A stretch of 64,000 nucleotides of DNA from Chlorops oryzae. Its lineage: Eukaryota; Arthropoda; Insecta; Diptera; Chloropidae. Positions 12,198-22,976 of this stretch are shown here, piece by piece. Position 1 is the first letter of the stretch, and every line of letters starts with the position of its first letter. Under the pieces are notes generated by a model that had not been told where the DNA came from, searched no databases, and saw nothing but the letters and a program-made list of their open reading frames with translations. The stretch spans positions 40,249,999 through 40,313,998 of the forward strand of contig CM035808.1 of NCBI GenBank assembly GCA_020466095.1, read 5' to 3'. A program made the position numbers and the translations under genes.

Positions 12198-14021
12198 GGA
12201 ATCGGACGGCGTGTCCAGATGGTCTAAATTGCCCAAATCATCGATACCATCCTTGCATCGTGTGTAGCTATGGTCACTATGCAAATACGATTGTTGCTGC
12301 TGCTGCTGTGCTGGTTGGTGTTTCTGTTGTTGTTGCCCATTCGATGAGCGTGCATACACATGATTATATTGAGCACTACTGCTGCCGTTTCTGTTGCTGT
12401 TGATATTACTGCTACTGCTATGACTGATGGGACTGTTGGCCGGTGAGTTGCTGTTGCTGTTGCTGCCGCTGCTGCTGCTGATGCATTCATCAACTTTCGC
12501 ACACAGCGAATCCTCATTCATCAGTGACGATGATATCGAGCATGCGTCATTCAAGGACTCCTCGTCGGAATCGTAGCCGGAAGTTGTGTGTAAATTACGC
12601 ATTGAAGTTGTCATTTTTTCAGTTGCAGCGCGGCAGCTACTACTGCTGCCTCTCAGGGCGTCTCCGTCAACCATATCACCGCAGCAGTCGTTAACATCGT
12701 CAACATCGTCAACATCGTCGATATCCTTGTTATTGATATAATCGAGCACTTCGGCCAGCGAGCGACTGTTGTTGGAGCCAACAATGAATGGCATATCGAT
12801 TTGATCCTTACTCGTATCCTGCAGCTGTTGTGATAGATGATTTATTAGCGGTGTTGGATCGGTCGCTGTTAACGAAATGTTATTACTGCCCATTATGCAT
12901 GCACGTAAATCGACTTGGTGTCTGAATCCGGTCAAATTGCTGCAATCATTGTCATTATCGTTATCGTCGTTAACATCATCCTCATTATCATCATTGTTGT
13001 CGTTGTCATCCTCATTTTCGTTGCTGTATAAGAACGCAGTTGTCTCGTCATCGAGACTGTGCGGTGTGTCCGGTCGGCCGTAGACACCGATTGATGCAGC
13101 ATTGTTTTTACTGTTGCCATTGCCATTGACGTTGCCGTTGGCTTTGTTAACAGGTGCATTTAATGTTGTCGTTGTCAACAATTGATCACGTTCGCGTACA
13201 AATTCGGATGTGTACATTTTTGGGATTGATATTGATGATGATGTTTGATGTTTTGACTGTTGTTTGCGATTATTTTGTTGTTGAATGTTCGATTTACGAA
13301 GCAAGGATGTACCTGGTGGTATATTTTGCATATTCTCTTGCTCTTTTGTGCATGATGCGGATGATGCGGATGATGTCTTATTGTTGAGTATGTTATGTTG
13401 TTGCAATTGCTGTTCATAATCATCGAATGGCTCTGCTTTGATTGATGCGAAAAGGGAGAAATGTTGTTGCTGTTGTTGATTCTGTTTATTTGCATTACTT
13501 CTGCTCTTGTTATTGTTGGCAATAACGACTGTTGGCGGTGGCTTGCTATTATTTAAGTGTTGTTGTTGTTGCTGTTCTTGTTTCAATTGTTGTTTCTCTT
13601 CAATTGGTGAAGTGCTAAAACAACCGGTTACAAAGGATAATGGTACGAGAGCACCGCCATTATCGCTAACACTCGATGATGCCGATGTGCTCAATGGTGC
13701 CGTTGTACCCGACCACATGAGATTCTTGTTGCGTACTTTCGATTCATTGTCGAAACAGTTGTTGATTGAAATGAATTCGGCTGCATCGCTTTCACTGCTG
13801 CCGTTCCCACCCAGACCGCCGTTCTCCTCGGATAGACGTAGGATATCCTTTGTTATCGAATAGGGTAAGTGAAGATCCTCGAATAGTTCCGGCAGTTCGG
13901 GCTCATTCTTTATGAGGATACTCGCATCGTACGATTCATTTGGTAAATGATGGAAGTTCCAGTATTCACCGAAAATGGAATCCTGCGGCGATGAGCCGAA
14001 TGATGAGTATATTTTAGCCAT
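12197..14021 (-). CDS. dm: Myc transcription factor, coding exon 2 (N-terminal 608 codons)
   Basis: N-terminal half of the fly Myc protein, the nuclear bHLH-zipper activator that pairs with Max to drive growth and ribosome-biogenesis genes. Seen: a Myc box 2-like core LMWSG (residues 101-105); blocks that I recall from Drosophila dMyc, namely IPPGTSLLRK (234-243), RPDTPHSLDDE (316-326), FRHQVDLRACIMGSNNISL (366-384) and DHSYTRCKDGIDDL (583-596); and the terminal DTPSDS (603-608). Between them are polyQ runs (about 149-154, 182-187, 572-577), an Asp/Asn/Glu acidic tract (336-359) and Ser/Asn runs. An in-frame TAA nine bases upstream (14028-14030) fixes the ATG, which sits in an AAAATGG context. 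The frame stays open only three codons past the donor at 12196, so the last codon is split (phase 1). About 200 residues longer than I recall for the matching part of D. melanogaster Myc, through low-complexity expansion. The bHLH-zipper is in the next exon, outside the window. No canonical Myc box 1 is evident. Confidence 0.95.
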
Positions 14022-14148
14022 TTTCCTTTATTTGTTTGCTTTTTGCTTGTTTTTGTTATTATTTTTTTCTCTTTTAGTGTTGGATTCACACTTTGTCGTC
14101 AAGCTCTGGTGGCTTTGTGGTGTTCTCTTGCAGATATTAGAGAGAACT
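14022..14148 (-). other. dm: dm exon 2, 5' UTR portion
   Basis: A-rich leader between the inferred 3' splice site and the Myc start codon. It has no long upstream open frame continuing into the CDS, and an in-frame stop lies at 14028-14030. The boundary rests on the splice acceptor reported separately; transcript evidence was not available. Confidence 0.7.
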
Positions 14149-14200
14149 CTACAAGGAAAAATAGGAACAAAAGAAGAAAATAATTGTTGAAATTAGCTAT
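14149..14200 (-). other. 3' splice site of dm intron 1 (acceptor, tract and branch point)
   Basis: On the minus strand a pyrimidine-rich run (TTTTCTTCTTTTGTTCC, then TTTTTCCTTGTAG) ends in AG at 14150-14149. A CTAAT branch-point match lies at 14196-14192, about 44 nt upstream. This is the strongest acceptor between the Myc ATG and the next insertion at 14391, so the exon is inferred to begin at 14148. Confidence 0.7.
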
Positions 14201-14390
14201 TTAGAGTATGTTGAATTTTTGGGGATTATAAATCATTTAAATAGGGGAGTATAAATGAGTTCTTAAATGAAAAAATGTTCTTATATTATGTCAAATTTCT
14301 AAATATTTTTTGAGTTTCTCAATTAATTTTTTTTTTTACTTTTCTTATATCTTTAAAATTTTATATTCTTTCAATTTATTTAGTTGATAT

Positions 14391-15321
14391 CATACAATAC
14401 TACAAGCGACACTTCCCAAAATCACTAAGACGGGTGAGGGGAGCTTGTATAAACCGACTTTGCCCATTCACAATCTGACTTTGCCCACAGTTAACACATT
14501 CACATAAAATAAACTGACTTTCACCACGATTTGTGTACATATGAACTCACACATCGACATTACAATCTGACTTTCAACACAGCAGAGCTCAATGCTTATT
14601 ACCCACTAGGAAGCGTGAGGTATATTGCCCGGATGCAACTAGTACTTACACCAAAACTAAAGAACTAGTGCAAAGGCGAGTAGAACTTCGTATAAAGCTC
14701 CGACTAGTATTGCATGGAAAAATGGTTTTTCGTGTCAGTAATAAGAGTTGCCATTATATAGTTGTTGCAAAGAGCGTTGGTGCTCCGAAATCTTAAATAA
14801 AATCTATCTTTATATATTACAAATATTTTTGTAAATAAAACAAACACGAAAAATAATTCGGTGTCTTTTAAATATTGCGTATTGGAGGCTCAAAAAATTT
14901 TAGAACAAAAATAACCAAAAAACCAAAAAATATGGTCAATAATCTTTCAAAGGAACTAGTGTTTTACTATACCCAATTTACCCAATTGGTTCCCAAATCA
15001 CTAAAAAAGCGTTAGTTCAAGTGTACAATTAGTGATATTTAGCCCACACGCAATGTTAATTTTCTACAGAGTAATACATAGCCAGGGGTATAAAGAAGAA
15101 CCAGTGCTGGTGGAATTAGAACTAGTAAAACGCTAGAGCTTAACTACTCATACTTCCTGCAGGGCTGTTGAACTGTTCACCACAGCAGTCGTTGACAAAA
15201 CTCTATCTTTTTCAGTCGCACTCATGTAAACTGTTCTCTGTCTCTATCGCACCCGCATATTCTTATCATACCTACAAGCAAATTCAAAAAATTTAGAGAG
15301 TGTCGCTTGTAGTATTGTATG
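14391..15321. mobile_element. Non-autonomous DNA transposon with 8-bp TSD
   Basis: 931 bp. Inverted ends CATACAATACTACAAGCG match over about 23 bp, and perfect GTTGATAT duplications flank it (14383-14390, 15322-15329). No transposase frame. Internal short repeats CTGACTTT(G/C)CCCA occur near the left end. The 8-bp TSD fits hAT or P superfamilies. It lies 242 bp upstream of the inferred dm exon 2 start. Confidence 0.88.
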
Positions 15322-15538
15322 GTTGATATACTATTTTTGTTTATTAAATTTCTTTTTTTTTTAATTTTTTAATATTTTTTTTATTATTTTATATTTTTTA
15401 TTTTTTTTATATTTTTTTTTTTTGTATTTTATTTACTTTTCTTATTTTATTTTTTTTTATAATTTTTTTGTTTTAAAATGTTTTTGAAGTTTTAAAAAAA
15501 AAAATTTTTTTTTGCCTGATTTTTTTAACCCTTTAACG

Positions 15539-15678
15539 CGTTCGGTACATATTTTTAATACAAAATTTTAACGTTTTATAGCATGTCAAATAAGTTGTTT
15601 TTTCATTTACAAAATTTCCATAAATCGTTTAACTTGTGGGGAAAATTTTTTTCCGTTGTTCTTTGTCCCGTTAAAGGC
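15539..15678. mobile_element. Short piggyBac-like MITE
   Basis: 140 bp bounded by TTAA (15535-15538, 15679-15682). Imperfect inverted ends: CCCTTTAACGCG on the left and GCCTTTAACGGG read from the right. Same family as the element at 18811-19543. Confidence 0.65.
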
Positions 15679-15716
15679 TTAAATACATATTTTTGTTTTA
15701 ATATTTAATATATTTT

Positions 15717-15955
15717 GTGGCTCTGGGATAGCGTAGGGGATGCGTGCTATGCTCTTGATCCCAGGGTCCGAGGTTCGATTCCTGGCACAGGCAAAACGGA
15801 GTATAATGTTCCAGGCCTAGCTGGATTTTCAAAAATCGCATGTTAGGGGCACACTACATTAAAAGACATACACTCACACAAACACAAGAAAACCTCCTTG
15901 GTATCACAATGGGCCGATTAACGGCCTAAGTGGCAGCCACTTCAACCTACCTACC
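15717..15955 (+). mobile_element. tRNA-derived SINE with intact TSD
   Basis: 239 bp. The head carries a polymerase III A box-like TAGCGTAGGGG (about 15729) and a perfect B box GGTTCGATTCC (15772-15782). It has a unique body and a tail of CCTA repeats. An 11-bp duplication TAATATATTTT flanks it exactly (15706-15716, 15956-15966), showing insertion by target-primed reverse transcription. Its 3' body matches the SINE at 30010-30758 and, more weakly, the LINE 3' end at 28049-28078. Confidence 0.92.
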
Positions 15956-17580
15956 TAATATATTTTCAATTTTTTCTATTTTTCAATTTTTTCAATTTTT
16001 CAATTTTTTTCATTTTTTCAATTTTTTTTATTTTTTAAATTTTTTTTTTTTTTTTTTTTAATATTTTATTGATTTTTTTTTTTTTTTTTTTTTTGAAACA
16101 TAAAACATGCAGCGTGAATAGCTTTCCTCCTTAAAAAAATGTCTACTTTCCCAAAATTTATTTCCTTGAAAGGATAAAACGCAATGTATTTTGATTTAAA
16201 TTTCTGTTTTCTTTCGTTTGCATTTTGTTTTTCAATTTTTGCTTTATTATTTTCTTCATTATATTTATCTATTTTGTTTTGATTGCTTTGTTTTTCGTTG
16301 TTTTTCCTTTTTCTATTTTTCAGTTTTTGTTTTTATTATTTTGTAAACAAATTTTCTTTCATTCGATTCTAATTATCGGCAGGTAAATAAAATAGATGCA
16401 CACTCGACTCAACTCAAGTGCGGCGAAATATCGCGATAAACAATTTGTCAACAGATAAAAAAGGAAAATAGGTACGCAGAATAGGTTTTTTTTGTTCTTT
16501 TCATTTTTTATATAGGTACACGTTGTTATTTTGCACTTTTCCTCTTTTTCTTTTATTTTATTATTATTATTTTTGCAGTATACTTTGATAGCGTTATAGG
16601 CGGTTGCTCTAGTTTCCGCAGTAAATAAACAAACAAAAAATGCGAAAAATGAATTTCGAAGAACATAGACAGACGGGAGTAAATAAGCGAAATGCCAATG
16701 AAGTAATGAATTTGTTGAACGCACCGCACCGGGAAGCACATCACCTCCCTGCATTACTCCGATCGTTTAGAAATGAAAAGTGAATTCCTGCGCATATGTG
16801 TGTGCAGCAGCGGCAGCAACATTTAGACAAAGTATGCCCGAGATCAAATGTCATAAATTGAGATTACGCTCGGTAATGTCTGAGAGCCCGTGAGTAAGAG
16901 AGCTTGAGGCGGCGCTTGCAAAAAAAAAAAAAAAAAGAATGGGGGAAAAATTGCGGGCAATTTCTGAATGCGGTTCAAAAAGTTATCAGCTTCGCGCGCC
17001 ACTGACAAGTACAGAGCAATCTCCACGCAGTCCAAAGTCTGAGCAACGTGTAGGAAAATATTCGAAAATAATTTTTAAAAAAATATTAAATAAAATAAAA
17101 TAAAAATATTAAATAAAATAAAATAAAAATATAAAAAAATAGAACCACTTAAGAACAAAATGTTAGAAATCATTAAATGACAAAATGCGTAGTCGACCCA
17201 TAAAAAATGAAAATAGCTTTAAAAAACCCGAATCTCTGGCCAAATCCCATTCCCAAATGAAACGATTTACAGCAGATCAGTGCGCACACGAGCATTTTTC
17301 ACATCAGACAAAATTGACACCTACCAAAAAATTCATTGAAAAAAGAAAAAAAATTTTAAATCCAAATTTTTGCAAAAGGAAATGAGCATTTAAAACGAAC
17401 GCAATACGCCCCCACCTATGCACGAGCACACAATTGTGACTAATAATTCTAGTTTTTTTATACCCAGCGTAAGCGGGGTATATTAGTTTTGTGCAAATCT
17501 TGTAACAGGGAGAATTAAGCTCCGGAGCTATAGAAAAATATATATAGAAATGATCAGGATCAAAAACTGAATCGATTTAG

Positions 17581-17672
17581 ACATGTCCGTCTGTCCGTCT
17601 GTCCGTCTGTCCGTCTGTCCGTCCGTCCGTCCGTCCGTCCGTCCGTCTGTCCGTCTGTCCGTCCGTCCGTGG
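17581..17672. repeat. (GTCY)n microsatellite of HINE copy C
   Basis: Alternating GTCT/GTCC tetranucleotides directly after the element's GACAT core; the typical position in dipteran mini-me/DINE-1 repeats. Confidence 0.9.
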
Positions 17673-17962
17673 TCGGATCTCCTCCGAAACGGCTGGACCA
17701 ATCAAGTCGAAATTTGACACACAGGTATATCGGGATCCGAGTATGATCCTAAGTAAAAATGGGAGACATCCGCCCACTGCCACGCCCACAAATGAATATA
17801 ATGTGTTTTCAGTAAAATGCTTGTAACTTGCGAACCAGTCAACACATTCCATTGATATTTGGTGTACTGGTAAACTACGAAAAGAGACATATCCTGGCAA
17901 AAAATGGACGCCGCCCTCCTCGAGCCACGCCCACAAATAAGCCCAAAAATAAGGGCTTATCG

Positions 17963-18598
17963 TAACTTGTGAAGTAAAAGGCGTAGAAGCTTCAAATTCG
18001 CAGCATAGGTTGCCTAAGGCAAATGAAAAGTGTAGGAACAAAAATTTATGTAGCCCGCCCACTGCCACGCCCACAAATAGAGAACTTTCATAACTTCCGA
18101 AGTAAAAGGCGTAGAAGCTTCAAATTCGCAACATAGGTTCACCAAGGCAAATGAAAGGTGTAGGAAAATTTTTTGTATGGCCCGCCCACTGCCACGCCCA
18201 CAAATGAAGTTTTTTCGTAACTTCCGAAGTAAAAGGCGTAGAAGCTTCGAATTCGCAACATAGGTTCACCAAGGCGAATGAAAGGTGCAGGAAAAAATTT
18301 TTTGTGGCCCGCCCACTGCCACGCCCACAAATAAAGATTTTTCGTAACTTCCGAAGTAAAAGGCGTAGAAGCTTCAAATTCGCAACATAGGTTCACCAAG
18401 GCGAACGAAAGGTGTAGGAAAAAATTTTATGCGGCCCGCCCACTGCCACGCCCACAAATGAAGATTTTTTGTAACTTCCGAAGTAAAAGAAGTAGAAGCT
18501 TCAAACTCGCAACATAGGTTCACCATGGCGAATGAAAGGTGTAGGGAAATAATTTATGTTGCCCCCCCACTGCCACGCCCACAAATAGAGAAGCAAAA
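17963..18598. repeat. 127-bp tandem repeat inside HINE copy C
   Basis: Five units starting near 17963, 18091, 18218, 18345 and 18472. Each contains TAACTTCCGAAGTAAAAGG, GTAGAAGCTTC and GCCCACTGCCACGCCCAC. The first unit is the most divergent (TAACTTGTG). Confidence 0.9.
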
Positions 18599-18923
18599 CA
18601 TAGTGCGCTCGTAATGTCGGGACGCTGGGTATTTCAAAGTCGGGCTTGACCGACTTTAGCTTTCTTACTTGTTTTTTTTTTATAATCAATGAAACGGAAT
18701 GAGTCTCCTCGCTGGGACTGGCCATTTTTTAAAATTAAAATTTATTAATTCAAATCATATTTAAAATAAATAAAAAACTAGCACATAGGTAGATGTGTGA
18801 TTTCTTTTAACCCTTTAACGCATAAGGAATAAATTCACCCACACCTATGGGACCGAAAAATATGTCCTCTTAATAGAGGTGTCCGCTTAAGAGGAGTGTT
18901 CGCAAGGAGAGAGTACACTGTAG

Positions 18924-19309
18924 TAGTGTCCGACCGAAGGTTCGGCTTCGGTAATCGGCATAATCGGCCAAATCTTAATCTTCGGCTTCGGCTGGAAAAA
19001 GCCGAATATTTTTGCATTTTAATGGAAGTAAAAAAGTCACGATAGATTTTCAATTGCTTCATTGAGACCTTTTACACTAGTGAATTATTGCCGTAAATTC
19101 ACACTTTGTGGGCGACTAAAGCGAAAGAACTTAGAGAAAATTTGAGCGGTTTTTTTTTGTGCTTGTCAAATGAATAAAGACTGATTTTGTGTCCTTACTG
19201 TAAAATGTTTTGCATTCGGCTTCGGCCTTCGGTCTTCGGCCGAAGTCTTCAACTCTGCCGATTGTTCGGCTTCGGCTTCGGCTAAAAATCCACCTTCGGT
19301 CGGACACTA
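18924..19309. mobile_element. hAT-type MITE nested in piggyBac-like element
   Basis: 386 bp. Termini TAGTGTCCGACCGAAGGT are inverted over 18 bp, with perfect 8-bp duplications CACTGTAG (18916-18923, 19310-19317). The TAGNG start and 8-bp TSD are hAT hallmarks. Subterminal TTCGGC repeats occur at both ends. Confidence 0.9.
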
Positions 19310-19321
19310 CACTGTAGTTAA

Positions 19322-19468
19322 TAGTGATGTCACGAATATTCACGGTATTCGGCCTATTCGCCGTCTTTTTTTTTCAATATTCGGTATTCGGCCGAATAGT
19401 TAAAATATTCAACCGAGAGGTTGACCGAATATTCGGTATTAGGCCACATCACTATTCGTGGCATCACT
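19322..19468. mobile_element. Probable hAT-like MITE rich in TTCGG motifs
   Basis: Inverted ends (T/C)AGTGATG(T/C)CACGAATA enclose AT-rich sequence with many ATTCGG/CCGAAT repeats. No clear TSD. A related right end (CGTGGCATCACTA) occurs near 63485-63500. Confidence 0.6.
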
Positions 19469-19707
19469 GATGTTTACTATTAAAAAATGTTCATAAATCG
19501 TTACTCTTATGGGCGGGAAATTTTGTCCTTATGCGTTAAAGGGTTAAAAAGAAAACGTTCATTCTAATAATTCCCTTCATATCAGTGTTAAAGGAGTCGC
19601 TTAACCCATTTATGGTGATCCCAAAGCCTGTCAAAATTTTATAAAAAACCAGAAAGATGGCTACCCGCCATTAATCTTTGCACGAAATCCAAAGCTTTTC
19701 TGCAAGT

Positions 19708-19909
19708 CAGTGTTGCCAGTTTTGGGGAATCTCCCCGAAATTGAAAGCATTTATTTTCTTTAGTTGAGTCTTCGGGCCACTGAAATTTTTATTGGACCGT
19801 ATGGGACCAAGTTTTTGTGTTTAGAAGATTTCAAAACTAAATTTTACGGAATTTCGGTCTTGGTTTGAGACTTTCATGCGAACATTCCCCTAAAAATCTG
19901 GCAGCATTG
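19708..19909. mobile_element. Short hAT-like MITE (CAGTGTTGCCA family)
   Basis: 202 bp. Ends are CAGTGTTGCCAG and CAATGCTGCCAG (reverse complement). Flanks CTGCAAGT and CTCCAAGT match 7/8, consistent with an aged 8-bp TSD. Confidence 0.72.
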
Positions 19910-20890
19910 CTCCAAGTTGGAACCTTATGCTGGTGGCAAGGTACCCGAGTACCTCTCTCCTTTTTTATCGTGAATAACCAACGTAACCGGTTACCCTTGC
20001 CTCTATTCGTCTCGAGTACCAAGAGTACCCGGTTACTTTATTTTTCATTTTCAATTCGATTTTAGTGAACGGATGGCAGGCCTCACATTATCCCTCATAA
20101 AAGTCAATAATTCCCATTATGGAACTTATTCCAATTTAACCCTCCTTGAATTTATTTAATTCTTCATCAATTTCTTAAATTTCCTTGATTAAAAAATTCT
20201 TTAGCATCAAATGTTTCCCTTAAATTGTATGAAGAATTACTGTACTATGTGGTGTCCTTCATACTCGCTCTTTAATAAAGTCTTATGACATGAAAAAAAA
20301 AAAAATAAGTAAGAAAAATAAGAAGAAAAAAATCACGAAATTAATTAGAAATGAAATTGAATTCGAAAGGCGAGAGCAAAACAGCACATCAGAAAATAAT
20401 TAAATTCATTAAATATGGTAATTGGACCCAACAAGCAACGCCACTCTTGCTATGTAAACACCAACAACAATACCATCAACATCTAGATTATTATGAATGT
20501 TTACGTATAGGTTTGGCCATCACTGATCTAGAAGGACTTTTGCTCCTCCTCACGTTTGGGTCTCTTATTTAGTTCTTTTTTTTTTTTTTTGCCTTGTCTT
20601 CTAACAAGAAACTGAGTGTAACAGAAAACCGCGTTGGAAATTTGTAATTTGTAAATATTTACATTCCTGTGCAAAATGGCGCCAACTGCACGACTTAACG
20701 GTAAACGATAATAGGCGAGAATCCAATAAGAGCAGCAAATAATCACTTGTCATGTTCGCGAATGTGGACTGAGGAAACTTATTGAAATTGAAATTGAAAA
20801 CGACAAGCGAAAAGCAATAAAACAAAGGAAATATAAATAAATAAATAAAAAAAAACAGGACGGAAAGAGGAGAAGATGGCACCCACTCAC

Positions 20891-21283
20891 CGCTGCACTT
20901 GAGTCATTGCTGAATGCAACTTTACACCTACTCTGCCCACACACGCAACGCACGCACGCAAAGCACTCAACCACACATACACACACAAGCATACGCACTG
21001 CGGCGAAGTCTCCTGGCAGAGTTGAGTGTGAGTAGAAATGCGAGTAATTGTAGCGTAAAGCGCAAAATGGCAAAAGGGCGAAAGTAACGGCACTTTTATT
21101 TACATACTTCGGTGCGTTCATAAAAACGTGTGATTTCCAATGCAAACGCCCACAAAACTTAGCGCATCGACGCAAGAAATTGTTGCAGAAACCAGAAAAT
21201 AAAACAATAAAAACAACAAGAATAAAAAATAACAACGCTAACGACATAAATTGCGCTATCCGATGCCATTCGTACCATTCCAT
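20891..21283 (-). other. Candidate non-coding first exon of dm
   Basis: A less AT-rich block with CA/CGCA-rich sequence ends, on the minus strand, in an excellent donor (GCAGCG|GTGAGT, GT at 20890-20889). Joined to the acceptor at 14149 this gives a 6.7-kb intron 1, consistent with Myc genes having a non-coding first exon. No TATA box or clear initiator/DPE pair was identified. It could equally be an unrelated GC-richer patch. Confidence 0.25.
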
Positions 21284-22976
21284 ATGGGATTATTTTTAAA
21301 TGATTTAATTTAAAAACGCTTTTTGATAAATAAATTCCAAATTATTAACCCTGAAAGGGTGTGGTTCAATTTTTTTTTAAAATTTTTTATTTTAATACTT
21401 TTAAAATTTCTTCCAAACAATCATTGGAATTTCCTATAATTTAATGCTTAAAAGCAGAATTTAGAATTGATTTTATAAGGCAAGGACGGCAGTTCCACGT
21501 ATAAGGATTGTTGTGAATTTGGGCAAATTTCTGGTTTTTATTAGGGAAATGAAAATTTGAGTACATTTCGGGAACAACTTCCTAGTAAATGGATAATGTT
21601 GTAAGATTAAAGACGAATTAGGGAAAATTTTTCAATTGACTGCTTATCGAAAGGGAAATGGCTTGAAGGAGCGGACTATCCCTAGTGGATTCCCCCAAAA
21701 ATTAGGCCGGCTGTCTGAACTTATGTTGCCAGTTTAGAAGAATTTCTCCAAAACTAAGGGGATTTTCTGGTCGTAAGCGGAGGCTTGAGGGAATTTTGTT
21801 TTTGGAAGATGTCAAAATGAAATTTAAGGGAATTTTGGCCTCATTTGGAGACACTCGAGCGATAAATTCACTAAAATAATAAAACTAGCAACAATCCTTT
21901 CGCAAGACCCGAAGCGAAAATGTAAAATATGTCAATTGTACCTTTTTTTTTTAGAAGCGTCATATAAAAATTTTTAATTTAGAAAAAGAAAAAAAAATGA
22001 GATTTAAAAAATATAAAAACTAAAAATTCCAAACGAGATTTATAAAAAATATACTTGAAAAATAAAATAAAAAACCCCGAATCTTTGTTCACTTTTCGAA
22101 AATTGCGCCGAACATTTTTTAAGTGCACCAAAGATATTTTCCAAATTTTTTTTTCTTCATTCTTCTTTCTCGTTGAACTTTTTCCGTTTTCGAGAATTTT
22201 CTTATTAGAGTCCTTCACTTTACTTAACCTAATTTTGGAAATATATTTCGATTTGAAAGAATTTTCTTGAAAAACATTTTTTTTTTATTGCAGAAAATCT
22301 TTTTTTAAATATAAAAATTATTAAGACTTAAAGTTTCCTCTTTCAAGCTATTTTACCTTTTGTGAGAAATTTTAATGTTCCTTGAAAGTAATCCTTTCGG
22401 TTTAAAAATGGTCGAATTCTTTATTCCTTTTCACACAAAAGCACTGTACTCTTCTTCCTTCTCCGTTCTTTCTATTTTTTCCAAATTCGTCTTTTTTTTT
22501 TTCAATATATATACGTATTGATATATATGACAAGATGTCTAGTGTTCTTTTTGCTGTTCCGCGTAAGAACCAATGAATCAAAGTGTAACGGTAAACTCGC
22601 GATTCGTCTTCTACGATTTGAATTTTTTATAACTGTTTTTCTACTCGGTAGAACGAACTGAACTCACTCACTTTTGATTTTATTTAAAGTTTTTTGGGTT
22701 CTTTCTGAACTGCTCTTTGGCAAAAATATTCGTCGTCCTTTGGGTTCCGATTTTAGGATCCTTCTGCATCGCAACGGATTATTTTCACTATTTATTTATT
22801 TTTTGTTTGTTTTTTCTTTCAAAAGTTTCAAGATAATTTTTCGGTTTTTTTTGCTGTTTTCTTTGCCGAAAAATTCCGTTTTGCTTTTACTAGTAACAAC
22901 AACCAATGAAATTACGCTACAATTGTTGTTGTTGTTGTTGCAAAAATGGCATGAAGCTACACCGCACAACCGTTCT

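Larger units (their letters stand above)
17459..18672 (+). mobile_element. DINE-1/HINE-like Helentron-derived element (copy C)
   Basis: Starts TATACCCAGCG, has the core TATATAGAAATGATCAGGATC and GATTTAGACATGTCCGTCTG followed by a (GTCY)n microsatellite, then about 127-bp tandem repeats. It ends in a hairpin (AAAGTCGG/CCGACTTT, 18636-18657) before CTTACTTG and a T run. This architecture matches Drosophila DINE-1/INE-1 elements, the non-autonomous Helentrons. No Rep/helicase is encoded. Confidence 0.8.
18811..19543. mobile_element. piggyBac-like element carrying nested MITEs
   Basis: Flanking TTAA (18807-18810, 19544-19547). Inverted ends CCCTTTAACGCATAAGGA match over 17-18 bp. The body is split by a hAT MITE at 18924-19309 and another inverted-repeat element at about 19322-19468. 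It has no transposase. Confidence 0.82.

Noticed and set aside
12224..13863. Additional frames overlapping the Myc exon on both strands (for example 12932-13159, 13175-13522, 13507-13863)
   Set aside because: Shadows of CAN/CAG-rich codons in the Myc reading frame.
15729..15790. tRNA gene
   Set aside because: A and B boxes are present, but TSD, CCTA-rich tail and sister copies show a SINE; no cloverleaf acceptor stem was found.
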